The notes beneath the pieces were generated by a model. That model saw only the letters and a list, made by a program, of their open reading frames with translations. It did no database searches and was not told the DNA's origin. From Mesorhizobium shangrilense (GTDB taxonomy: Bacteria > Pseudomonadota > Alphaproteobacteria > Rhizobiales > Rhizobiaceae), in NCBI RefSeq assembly GCF_040537815.1, contig NZ_JBEWSZ010000001.1, positions 1,550,001 through 1,614,000 on the forward strand: a stretch of DNA of 64,000 nt, in the 5' to 3' direction. Within the stretch, counting starts at the first letter, position 1; each line of letters begins with the position of its first letter. Below, piece after piece: positions 18,077 to 27,288 of the stretch. The translations under genes were made by a program, and so were the position numbers.

Positions 18077-18388
18077 TCTAGCCTCTCGTTGCTTGGACAC
18101 CGCAAGTGGGCGGCATCAACGCATGGTCGGGCCGAGCCGACCTGCCGATCTTAAAAAAAGCAAATCGTGTGCCACTCTTCCGCTGGCGGGTGCGGCAAAA
18201 TGGTCGCGGAAAAGCCCTGAATTTGCCGACCCGCCCCATCGATGCGCCTGGATCAATCAGAGGTAGATTTCTGCACAAACAGTAGGCAAATGCTGATCTT
18301 TTCATAGGCATATTGCCTAAAGGAATCGCAGAACCTATCTTGATGGAGAGATGAATCGACAGGCTCTTGAAAAGGAGGGATATTGATC
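18077..18388. other. divergent regulatory region, glnII / small ORF
   Basis: A 312-bp spacer holding the glnII sigma-54 promoter (18159-18174) and a perfect inverted repeat TAGGCA-TAT-TGCCTA (18305-18319), a candidate activator or repressor site for either gene. No other gene is supported. Confidence 0.55.
18159..18174 (-). promoter_or_regulatory. sigma-54 promoter of glnII
   Basis: On the minus strand TGGCAC-ACGAT-TTGCT matches the -24/-12 consensus at every key base, followed by a T-run. Transcription should start near 18148. Confidence 0.85.
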
Positions 18389-18580
18389 ATGGAAGTCATC
18401 GCACCCCGGCCAACAGCCAAAATCCTGCCGTTCCCCCTGGCAGCACGGAAGCCTGCCTCAAATTTAGGCGCAAAGGCCAAATTCGCGGCAGAGCTTGCTT
18501 CGTTGCGCAATACACACGCCGATTTTGACGGCTGGTACCACGAGGCTGCAGTCGAGGAAGAAAACCCGCGCAAGAGCTGA
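18389..18580 (+). CDS. small conserved-looking protein of unknown function
   Basis: A 63-residue protein starting MEVIAPRPTAKILPFPLAARKP. It has a proline-rich N-terminus, a short Ala/Lys helix and an acidic C-terminal tail with WYHEAAVEEENP; no signal peptide or membrane segment. A strong AAAGGAGG lies 10 nt before ATG 18389 (a TTG two codons earlier is possible), and a strong terminator follows, so it is a real single-gene unit. I do not recognise a characterised family. It diverges from glnII across a shared regulatory region, so a link to nitrogen status is possible. Confidence 0.65.
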   Translation: MEVIAPRPTAKILPFPLAARKPASNLGAKAKFAAELASLRNTHADFDGWYHEAAVEEENPRKS

Positions 18581-18605
18581 ACTCGTCAGGAGACTTCCGG
18601 CATCG

Positions 18606-18639
18606 AAAAGCCCGGCGCGATCGCTCGCGCCGGGCTTTT
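18606..18639. terminator. bidirectional terminator, small ORF / MHS transporter
   Basis: A 15-bp perfect stem including A4/T4 ends and a TCGC loop lies between the two convergent genes. Confidence 0.88.
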
Positions 18640-18660
18640 GTTTGAGCAGGAAACCCTCGC

Positions 18661-20550
18661 CTACTGCTTGGTATTGAGGTCGGTTCCCAGCGTGTCCTTG
18701 ACGAAGATCATGCCGATGATGAGCGACATCGCCGCTATGATCACCGGGTACCAGAGACCATAGTAGATATCGCCCCTGTAAGCGCTGAGCGCGAACACGG
18801 TGGCCGGCAGCAATCCGCCGAACCAGCCATTGCCGATGTGATAGGGCAATGACATGCCGGTGTAGCGGATGCGGGTCGGGAACATCTCGACCAGGATCGC
18901 GGCGATCGGGCCGTAGACCATGGTCACGAACAGGACCAGGATGAACAGGATGCCGATCGTCATCGGCCAGTTGACCGCCGCCGGGTCGGCAAACATCGCG
19001 AAAGCGCCGCCACCGGGTATGTTGTAGACGGTGATCTCCGGCGCCCCGGCTGCCTCATCCTTGGTCAGCAGCTTGTCGGTGATCGCCTGGTCGACCGGAA
19101 CCGTTGCCTTTTCGCCGGCACGGATGGCGGCGGCATCGAGCTTCAACTCCGGATTGGCTGCGACAAACGCGTCAAGCTTTTGATCCGGGATCTTGATCGC
19201 GGCACGCTTCAGTGGATACCCGCCATCCTGCAGGGACATATTCACGGCCTTGACGAAGGCGGCGTCCTTCGCTTTTGCCTGATCGCCAGCCGCGGTGGCA
19301 TCGTAGGAATTCACTGTCTCATTGCCGATCTTGACCGATGCAGCCGTTCCGGCCGCGGCCGTCGACACCACATCATAGGGCACCGAGTTCTTGGTCAGGA
19401 ACGAGGTCGCGATGTCACAGGACGTCGTGAATTTGGCGGTGCCCACTGGATTGAACTGGAACCTGCAGTCGCCAGGTGCTGCCGTCACCGTCGCCCGCGT
19501 GTTCAGCTGGGCCTTCGCGAGCGCCGGATTGGCGGCCCAGGTCAACGCCTTGAACAGCGGGAAGGTGCAGACGATCGCCAAGGCGAGACCAGCCATGATG
19601 ATGGGCTTGCGGCCGATCTTGTCGGAGAGCCAGCCGAACACGACGAAGAAGATCGAGCCGATAGCCAGCGCGATGGCGATCATGATGTTGACCGACTGCG
19701 CGTCAACCTTCAGCACGTTCTGCAGGAAGAACAGCGCGTAGAACTGGCCATTGTACCAGACCACGGCCTGGCCGGCGGTGAGGCCCAGCAGCGCCAGGAT
19801 CGCGATCTTGGCATTCTTCCACTGGCCGAAGGCTTCCGACAGCGGCGCCTTGGAGCCCTTCCCTTCGTCCTTCATCTTCTGGAAGGTCGGAGACTCGGAG
19901 AGAGACAGTCGAATCCAGATCGAAACGGCGAGCAGCAGGAAGGAGACGATGAAAGGAATACGCCAACCCCAGGCTGCGTAGGTTTCCTTGCTGAGCGAGC
20001 CCTGCACGATCAGGATGACGATCAGCGACAGGAACAGGCCGAGCGTCGCGGTCGTCTGTATCCACGACGTATAGAAGCCCCGGCGATCGTCGGGCGCGTG
20101 CTCGGCGACATAAGTCGCGGCACCACCATACTCACCGCCAAGCGCCAGGCCCTGCAGCATGCGCAGCACGATCAGGATCACCGGTGCGGCAATGCCCAAG
20201 CTCGCATAACCTGGCAGCAGGCCGACCAGGAAGGTCGACAGACCCATGATCGTCATGGTGACGAGGAAGGTATATTTGCGGCCGACAAGATCACCGATGC
20301 GACCGAACAGCAGCGCGCCGAACGGGCGCACCAGGAAGCCGGCGGCGAAAGCCAGCAACGCGAAGATATTGCGTGTCGCTTCCGGAATGGTTGGGCTGAA
20401 GAAGGCCGAACCAATGAAGGCCGCAAGCGAGCCATAAAGATAAAAATCGTACCATTCGAAGACCGTACCAAGCGAGGAAGCGAAGATGACCTTCTTCTCC
20501 TCCCGCGTCATGCCGCGACTTGCTCCGCCGGCGGCCGATGCCATTGCCAT
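18661..20550 (-). CDS. MFS transporter, MHS (metabolite:H+ symporter) subfamily with large loop insert
   Basis: A 629-residue membrane protein. N-terminal FEWYDFYLYG, GRIGDLVGRKYTF and RMLQGLALGGEYGGAATYVAEHAP are MHS hallmarks. Typical members have about 430-550 residues; here about 160 extra, mostly hydrophilic residues (roughly 355-520), with two Cys, interrupt the C-terminal helix bundle between GRKPIIMAGLALAIV and NWPMTIGILFIL. ATG 20550 follows GGGAGGA. Substrates of relatives are organic acids or betaines; this one is undetermined. It lies alone between terminators and the ATP12 gene. Confidence 0.85.
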   Translation of the reverse strand: MAMASAAGGASRGMTREEKKVIFASSLGTVFEWYDFYLYGSLAAFIGSAFFSPTIPEATRNIFALLAFAAGFLVRPFGALLFGRIGDLVGRKYTFLVTMTIMGLSTFLVGLLPGYASLGIAAPVILIVLRMLQGLALGGEYGGAATYVAEHAPDDRRGFYTSWIQTTATLGLFLSLIVILIVQGSLSKETYAAWGWRIPFIVSFLLLAVSIWIRLSLSESPTFQKMKDEGKGSKAPLSEAFGQWKNAKIAILALLGLTAGQAVVWYNGQFYALFFLQNVLKVDAQSVNIMIAIALAIGSIFFVVFGWLSDKIGRKPIIMAGLALAIVCTFPLFKALTWAANPALAKAQLNTRATVTAAPGDCRFQFNPVGTAKFTTSCDIATSFLTKNSVPYDVVSTAAAGTAASVKIGNETVNSYDATAAGDQAKAKDAAFVKAVNMSLQDGGYPLKRAAIKIPDQKLDAFVAANPELKLDAAAIRAGEKATVPVDQAITDKLLTKDEAAGAPEITVYNIPGGGAFAMFADPAAVNWPMTIGILFILVLFVTMVYGPIAAILVEMFPTRIRYTGMSLPYHIGNGWFGGLLPATVFALSAYRGDIYYGLWYPVIIAAMSLIIGMIFVKDTLGTDLNTKQ

Positions 20551-20746
20551 GAGTTTTCCTCCCGTGAGATCCCGTCTGTCCTCGATGCTGCACGCCAATG
20601 TCCGTGTTCTCCTCCGAACGCGGACTCAAAGCGGTGCCATCACGGAAAAAATGACAGAAAGCATCCCCCGGCGGCAGAGCGCCTTTGGGATTATGACTTT
20701 GGTATAATGTGCAGTGCGGTATGAGGAAAAGCCAGCGACAGAACGC

Positions 20747-21538
20747 TCAACCTTTGAGCGCCTCAAGCAAACTCACGGCAGCCATCATGTCGCGCTTGCG
20801 TGCGGAGCGACGCGCGACAGCCTCCGCATCCTGGCCCCATTGCTCGATCTGCCAATCCTCGTCGACATGGCCGGCGGCCCAGGCTGCGTCCATGTCGAGT
20901 TCGCCGAAATCGACCGCCAGCCCCAGCAGCGCCGAACCGGTCAGCGAGGTCATGACATGGATGGCGGCCAGCCGCAGAGGATCGGCACGCTGGGCAAGGT
21001 GAACGCCCAGCACGGCAATGCTCTCGCGCGGTTGCTCGACATGAATGATGCCTTCGGCAAGGTTGAAGCGAGCGCCAAGCGTTGCGCGCGCCCAGTCGAT
21101 GATCGGGTCCCAATGCTGGTTTTGCCGATCGACCAGCCCTTGCGGAGCGTCGGCACGGTAGCAAAGCAGGTCGGACGAAGCAAAGCGCAGGATGTCCTCC
21201 AGCACCGCCTGGGGGTCGCTGGCGACGCCATCGATGGCGGTATTGACGAGACGCATCACCGGCATCGTCACCGGATTGATGACCTCGCCTTGTGCATTGA
21301 ATTCATCGGCGACGAGCTTTGCTGCCGCCTCGGTCGGCAGCGCCAGCAGTGCCTTGCCGGGCGTGCGCACCGGCTTGCCATCGAGATGCACCGCAAAGGC
21401 ATCTTCCGCGGGCGCGACCGAGACGGTCTTGTAAAAACGCTTCGGCAGCGGCGTCTTCATCTGGATCTGGGCACGACGCACGGGATCCGGATCGGAAAGA
21501 TATTTGCCTGCTTCAAGATCGGTGAGGATATCACGCAT
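20747..21538 (-). CDS. ATP12-family F1-ATPase assembly chaperone
   Basis: A 263-residue ATP12 (AtpAF2) homologue. Family segments are RFYKTVSVAP, LDGKPVRTPGKALLALP, a middle DLLCYRADAP, HWDPIIDWA and a C-terminal WQIEQWGQDAEA. It binds the F1 alpha subunit before assembly. Bacterial ATP12 is largely alphaproteobacterial. It is the last gene of a minus-strand run crcB-rluC-eamA-atp12, with 12 nt to the transporter gene upstream. Confidence 0.9.
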   Translation of the reverse strand: MRDILTDLEAGKYLSDPDPVRRAQIQMKTPLPKRFYKTVSVAPAEDAFAVHLDGKPVRTPGKALLALPTEAAAKLVADEFNAQGEVINPVTMPVMRLVNTAIDGVASDPQAVLEDILRFASSDLLCYRADAPQGLVDRQNQHWDPIIDWARATLGARFNLAEGIIHVEQPRESIAVLGVHLAQRADPLRLAAIHVMTSLTGSALLGLAVDFGELDMDAAWAAGHVDEDWQIEQWGQDAEAVARRSARKRDMMAAVSLLEALKG

Positions 21539-21550
21539 GGAAGGTCTCTC

Positions 21551-22468
21551 TTACACCGGCGTCAGCTTGCGCTGGGGCCGATTGACGATGATCAGGCCGG
21601 TGGCAATCAGGCCAAGCGCCACGAAGATGCGCACGGTCAGCGGCTCATTCAAGAACATGGCGCCGCACAACACGCCGAAAACCGGCGACAGGAAGGTAAA
21701 GCTCGACAGGCCTGACGCCGGGTAGCGTCGCAGCAGCCAGAACCAGAGCACGTAAGTGAAGGCGACGATGTAGATTGCCTGGAAAAGCAGGGCCAATGTC
21801 GGCAGCAAAGTGGGGGCGCGAATTGGCGAACCTGCCAACGGCAGCACCATCACGCCAACAATTGCCGCCCCGGCAAGCTGGTAGAGCAGCAGTTTTTCGG
21901 CGCTCGTCTCGACCAGCTTCGACCGCTTGATCAGGATGTTGGTCAAGGCCCAGAAGAATCCGGAGCCGAGGCTCAAGAGGTCACCGAACAACATGTCCCC
22001 GCCGCCGCCAAGCTTGTCGGAAAACACGGCGGCAAGTCCGGCAAAGGCCAGCAGCAGGCCGAGGAATTTGCGCATCGTTATCTGCTCGCCGAGCAGGAAG
22101 TGGCCACCGAGCAGCATCCAGAACGGCATCGTGTTGACCAGCAGCGTGTTGCGGGCGACCGTCGTGTGCTCCAGGCCGACATAAAGGCAAAGGAACTCGA
22201 CGCCGAAAAGCACGCCGACGGAGATGCCGGCCAGAAGTGTCCCGTCGCGGGTGAACAGTGGTATGCCGCGCCACCGGCACCAGAAGAAGACGCACAGGCC
22301 GCCAATGACCGACCGTGCGATCGACAGGAACACCGGGTCGTAGCCGGCGTAGGAAATCTTGGCGGCGACGTAGTTCATGCCCCAGGAGAAAGTCAGGCCG
22401 ACCATGATTGCCGCGGCGGCCATATCGACCGTGTCGCGCCGGTCGAGCGTATCAGTGGCGCCGCCCAA
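21551..22468 (-). CDS. EamA/DMT family transporter
   Basis: About 305 residues with ten hydrophobic segments in two EamA repeats: the first begins GLTFSWGMNYVAAK, the second GSGFFWALTNILIKR. It exports or imports an unidentified metabolite. TTG 22468 is preferred because GGAGG lies 7 nt upstream; GTG 22474 overlaps the rluC stop as GTGA but sits directly on the ribosome site, and ATG 22423 has no ribosome site. It is translationally close to rluC. Confidence 0.82.
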   Translation of the reverse strand: MGGATDTLDRRDTVDMAAAAIMVGLTFSWGMNYVAAKISYAGYDPVFLSIARSVIGGLCVFFWCRWRGIPLFTRDGTLLAGISVGVLFGVEFLCLYVGLEHTTVARNTLLVNTMPFWMLLGGHFLLGEQITMRKFLGLLLAFAGLAAVFSDKLGGGGDMLFGDLLSLGSGFFWALTNILIKRSKLVETSAEKLLLYQLAGAAIVGVMVLPLAGSPIRAPTLLPTLALLFQAIYIVAFTYVLWFWLLRRYPASGLSSFTFLSPVFGVLCGAMFLNEPLTVRIFVALGLIATGLIIVNRPQRKLTPV

Positions 22469-22470
22469 GC

Positions 22471-23451
22471 TCACTCCTCCGCGCTGGCGTCGTCGAAGCC
22501 GATCAGGTTCCAGCTCTGGCGCATGTGCGGCGGCATCGGCGCGGTGACGTCGATGAGACCTTTGTCGGGATGAGGGATGACGATGCGGCGCGCGTGCAAG
22601 TGCAAGCGGTTCTGGATGCCGCCTGGAAAATCCCAATTGGTGTCGGCCTCGAAATATTTCGGGTCGCCGATAATCGGGCAGCCGATATAGGCGGCATGAA
22701 CGCGAAGCTGGTGGGTGCGGCCGGTGTAGGGTTCCATTTCCAGCCAGGTCAGCGCCTGCGCCGCCTGCTCGATGATGCGATAATAGGATACGGCGTGGTC
22801 GGCGCCCTTTTCGCCATGCTTGGCGACACGAACCCTGTCACCGTCCGGCGTCGGCTCCTTGATCAGCCAGGTCGAGATCTTGTCCTCGCGCTTGGGCGGT
22901 ACGCCCTTGACCAGCGCCCAATAGGTCTTCTTGGTTTCGCGGGCTCGGAACGCCTCGGAGAGCTTCATCGCGGCAAGCCTGGTGCGCGCAACGACCAGCA
23001 CGCCCGAAGTATCGCGGTCGAGCCGGTGGACAAGGCGCGGCTTCTCGCCTTTCTGGTTGCGCCATGCTTCCAGCATGTCATCGACATTGCGGGTGACGCC
23101 GGAGCCGCCTTGCACCGCCAGCCCTGCCGGCTTGTTGAACACAAAGACTTTTGGATCCTCATGGATCAGCATTTTTGCCAGAACGTCGGCATCGCCCTGG
23201 TTGCGGATCGAGTGGCCGGTAAGAGCGCTTTCGCCTTTCTTGTCCACCTCGAGTGGCGGAACTCGGACCATCTGGCCAGGCTCGACGCGCGTATCGGCTT
23301 TCACCCGGCCGCCATCGACGCGGATCTGGCCCGAGCGCAGCAGCTTTTGCAGGTGCCCGAAGCCAAGGCCCGGAAAATGGGTCTTGAACCAGCGATCGAG
23401 CCGCATGCCCGCTTCGCCGGCCTCCACTGTAATCTGTTCAACGCCTGCCAT
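22471..23451 (-). CDS. rluC: RluA-family 23S rRNA pseudouridine synthase, RluC-like
   Basis: A 326-residue protein. An N-terminal S4 RNA-binding domain (GMRLDRWFKTHFPGLG, residues 13-75) precedes the catalytic domain with VHRLDRDTSGVLVVAR, whose first Asp after RL is the catalytic residue, and the C-terminal GRTHQLRVH. It converts uridines in 23S rRNA to pseudouridine; RluC targets 955/2504/2580 in E. coli numbering, but the exact targets here are inferred. It lies in the crcB-rluC-eamA-atp12 run. Confidence 0.9.
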   Translation of the reverse strand: MAGVEQITVEAGEAGMRLDRWFKTHFPGLGFGHLQKLLRSGQIRVDGGRVKADTRVEPGQMVRVPPLEVDKKGESALTGHSIRNQGDADVLAKMLIHEDPKVFVFNKPAGLAVQGGSGVTRNVDDMLEAWRNQKGEKPRLVHRLDRDTSGVLVVARTRLAAMKLSEAFRARETKKTYWALVKGVPPKREDKISTWLIKEPTPDGDRVRVAKHGEKGADHAVSYYRIIEQAAQALTWLEMEPYTGRTHQLRVHAAYIGCPIIGDPKYFEADTNWDFPGGIQNRLHLHARRIVIPHPDKGLIDVTAPMPPHMRQSWNLIGFDDASAEE

Positions 23452-23473
23452 AGTCTCGCTTTACCCGTTTCAG

Positions 23474-23519
23474 GCGCATGACACGAAAACGGAATCGGTT
23501 TTCGAAGGGGATCGTGCGC
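23474..23519. repeat. REP-like palindromic intergenic element, copy B
   Basis: Outer arms GCGCA (23474-23478) and TGCGC (23515-23519) enclose a perfect 7-bp inner stem CGAAAAC/GTTTTCG (23484-23490 and 23498-23504). It is a more divergent relative of copy A and lies in the crcB-rluC spacer. Confidence 0.55.
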
Positions 23520-23590
23520 AAGATCAAATTTTCCACAGCGTCATCGGCGCGTCCCGAGGGATGCGCGGCGCCATTAGCGCGGCAATAGCA

Positions 23591-23965
23591 CTAAGGCAGG
23601 CTTCTTGCGAGCCAAAGACCCAGAAACAATGCAATGATCGCCCCAATGACGCTGGCAAGCGCGTAACCCAGGGCCGGCAGCGCCGATCCACGCTCCCACA
23701 AAGTCGCGAAATCCAGTGAAAAAGCCGAGAACGTGGTGAAGCCGCCAAAGATGCCGGTGGCCACGAACAGCCTGAGCTCGCTCGATCCGCCGCGCCGCAC
23801 CAGCATTGCGATGAACAGCCCCATGGCGAAGGAGCCGACGATGTTGATGGTCATCGTGCCCCAAGGGAAATTCGGGCCGACAAGGCGCAGTGCGCCTATG
23901 TTTGTGAGGTGACGGATGCCGGCGCCAATGCCACCGCCCAGGACGACGAGAAGAAGATTGAACAT
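23591..23965 (-). CDS. crcB: fluoride efflux channel CrcB/Fluc
   Basis: A 124-residue protein with four hydrophobic helices, the usual single-subunit Fluc length. GGGIGAGIRH, GTMTINIVGSFAMG and GGFTTFSAFSLD are the diagnostic segments, including the central Na+ and fluoride-track residues. It works as an antiparallel dimer in the inner membrane. Only 51 nt separate it from the upstream DUF779 gene, too little for a fluoride riboswitch. Confidence 0.93.
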   Translation of the reverse strand: MFNLLLVVLGGGIGAGIRHLTNIGALRLVGPNFPWGTMTINIVGSFAMGLFIAMLVRRGGSSELRLFVATGIFGGFTTFSAFSLDFATLWERGSALPALGYALASVIGAIIALFLGLWLARSLP

Positions 23966-24016
23966 CGTCGTTTACTGCCTTGGGTGCGCGAGCCGGTCAA
24001 TCCCTTGGCTGGACGG

Positions 24017-24373
24017 CTAAGCCGGCGGCACGGCACAGACAGTGGAGCGCGTCAGGAACCGCCTCTCGCGGCCGTTGTCGAGCGAGAACATGCCGCCCCT
24101 GCCCGGCACCACGTCGATAATGAGATCGGTGTGTTTCCACACCTCGTATTGCGAGGCGCTGATATACACCGGCGTATCGCCAATTTCGCCGAGCATGACA
24201 TCATTGTCACCGACGATGAAATCACCCTGCGGGTAGCACATCGGCGAAGACCCGTCACAACAGCCACCTGACTGATGAAACAGAACCGGACCGTGATCGG
24301 CGATGATTTCAGCCAGGAATGTCCTGGCTTCCGGCGTGGCCGAGACTTTCCCTAGCGAGACCTTGCCGAGCAC
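24017..24373 (-). CDS. DUF779 domain protein
   Basis: A 118-residue protein with the DUF779 signature QSGGCCDGSSPMC (residues 34-46), a Cys-rich loop that could bind a metal, and a C-terminal GRGGMFSLDNGRERRFLTR. DUF779 genes regularly sit next to AcoD/ExaC-type aldehyde dehydrogenases, as here. The role is unknown; a helper or redox/metal partner of the dehydrogenase is a reasonable guess. It is downstream of the aldehyde dehydrogenase in the same direction. Confidence 0.82.
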   Translation of the reverse strand: MLGKVSLGKVSATPEARTFLAEIIADHGPVLFHQSGGCCDGSSPMCYPQGDFIVGDNDVMLGEIGDTPVYISASQYEVWKHTDLIIDVVPGRGGMFSLDNGRERRFLTRSTVCAVPPA

Positions 24374-24490
24374 GGCATTCCTCCATCATCAAGCGGCCGG
24401 GGCGCGGCGGAACGGCCGCGCCCCTTTGCGGATACGCATGACCCCCCTTGGATATCCAGTCCAGGATCATGCGCAGCCCTGGGAGCGATA

Positions 24491-26008
<1,518 letters not shown>

Positions 26009-26029
26009 CGTCTTCCTCCCAAGAAGCAG

Positions 26030-26046
26030 CGCCACGTGATGTGGCG
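26030..26046. promoter_or_regulatory. inverted repeat upstream of the aldehyde dehydrogenase
   Basis: CGCCAC-GTGAT-GTGGCG, 6-bp perfect arms, ends 22 bp before the dehydrogenase ATG, close to its ribosome site. It may be an operator or a leader hairpin. Confidence 0.4.
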
Positions 26047-26114
26047 TGTCGCTGGCAAGAGTTGCGGATGGGGTGGGGTTTGTCAGCCCGGTCCCATCAT
26101 TCGCCGGCGCCGAG

Positions 26115-26132
26115 TGTCGCAGATCTGCGACA
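26115..26132. promoter_or_regulatory. perfect 18-bp palindrome, putative binding site of the AcoR-like regulator
   Basis: TGTCGCAGATCTGCGACA is a perfect palindrome 17 bp past the regulator stop and 106 bp upstream of the aldehyde dehydrogenase ATG. Fis-type HTH dimers bind sites of this size and symmetry; assignment to the neighbouring regulator is inference. Confidence 0.65.
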
Positions 26133-26149
26133 GCCGCGAGCCCGAAAGC

Positions 26150-27118
26150 TCAGTGCGGACGGCGAATGCCGAAACGAGCGAGCTTGCGGTGCAAGGTCGC
26201 CCGCGAAATTCCAAGATTGGCGGCTGCAGCCGAAACATTGCCGTCGGCACGCGCAATCGCACGCTGCACAACGCCGCGCTCGGCCTCGTCCAGATCCTCG
26301 GCAGCCTTGGCCGTGCCGCCAAGGATGTCGGCGGCCGGCAGTCCCTTGGCCAATATCTGTTGGGTAATACCCAGCGCAAGGCGCGCTGACCGCGTTGCCC
26401 CGACCACCAGGTCGTCAGCATCGACTGCGATCATTGCACCGGCGCTGCGCTCGGCTACCGGCGCCAGCAAGATGCGGGCGTTGGAAAACGCCAGGCGGAA
26501 ATTCTCTGCCTCGATGCGACGCGCCGCATCGCCTACCGCCATGGCGATCAAATTGACGAAACCCTCGGTCAGGTCCGACCGGCATGACGAGACATCGAGC
26601 GCCGCCGCCAGATTGCCTTCATGATCGTAGATCGGCGCGGTGGTGCAACTGAGCAGCGTGTTGCGTGAGAAGAAGTGCTGGTCACGATGAATGGTGAGCG
26701 CACGCTGGTCGGCCAGGCATGTGCCGATGCCGTTGGTGCCTTCGGAGTCCTCACTCCATACGGTGCCCGTCCACAGGCCCCATTCGTCGAATGTGTCATC
26801 GTCAGCGACAGCGCCGCGGCGTTCGACCGGGATACCTTCGCGGTCAGCCAGAAGCACGCAGCAACCGATGCCGCCGACGGCCAGATATAGGCGATCGAGG
26901 CTCGCATCGGCGGCGCGCAGCAATGGCTCTATGCGTTGCCGGGCCTCGCTCAGCTCGCCTTGGGTCAGGCGTCGCGGCGCTTTGCGCTCGGCCGGATCGA
27001 GACCGTGCAATGACAAAGAACGCCGCCAGGAAGCGACCAATGCCGAGCGCGCCGCATCGCTCGTGGCTATGGCTGCCTGAACGACATCCGCGTGATGACT
27101 GGTTGACTGTCCGTTCAC
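26150..27118 (-). CDS. AcoR-like GAF-Fis transcriptional regulator lacking the AAA+ domain
   Basis: A 322-residue protein. Residues about 15-200 match the N-terminal sensory part of AcoR-type activators (SWRRSLSLHGLDP, then a GAF domain with GTVWSEDSEGTNGIGTCL and HFFSRNTLLSCTTAPIYD); the last 45 residues are a Fis HTH (VVQRAIARADGNVSAAAANLGISRAT in pieces). The central sigma-54 AAA+ ATPase with GAFTGA is absent, and nothing suggests a frameshift. GTG 27118 follows GGAGG by 5 nt, better than ATG 27157. It precedes the aldehyde dehydrogenase and likely controls it. Confidence 0.82.
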   Translation of the reverse strand: MNGQSTSHHADVVQAAIATSDAARSALVASWRRSLSLHGLDPAERKAPRRLTQGELSEARQRIEPLLRAADASLDRLYLAVGGIGCCVLLADREGIPVERRGAVADDDTFDEWGLWTGTVWSEDSEGTNGIGTCLADQRALTIHRDQHFFSRNTLLSCTTAPIYDHEGNLAAALDVSSCRSDLTEGFVNLIAMAVGDAARRIEAENFRLAFSNARILLAPVAERSAGAMIAVDADDLVVGATRSARLALGITQQILAKGLPAADILGGTAKAAEDLDEAERGVVQRAIARADGNVSAAAANLGISRATLHRKLARFGIRRPH

Positions 27119-27236
27119 CTTATCCTCCCAAGGTGAATACCGCGCCCATTTCCGCATCGTTATATCTGCGAAAACATATCCGTCAGTCGAGTTCTAGAGG
27201 ATCACTGACCGATGCCGCTATAGGACGATGGTCCAA

Positions 27237-27260
27237 GAGCGGGCCAGAACGCGCCCGCTC
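27237..27260 (-). terminator. hairpin after the aspartyl hydroxylase gene, weak terminator
   Basis: Perfect 8-bp arms GAGCGGGC and GCCCGCTC with an 8-nt loop lie 28 nt after the stop. The following T-tract is poor, so termination is uncertain. Confidence 0.4.
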
Positions 27261-27288
27261 CCCGGCATCCTGGAAGGCCGCGCAGGGC

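Noticed and set aside
23966..24016. Fluoride riboswitch upstream of crcB
   Set aside because: Only 51 nt separate crcB from the DUF779 stop; there is no pseudoknot-like fluoride aptamer sequence.
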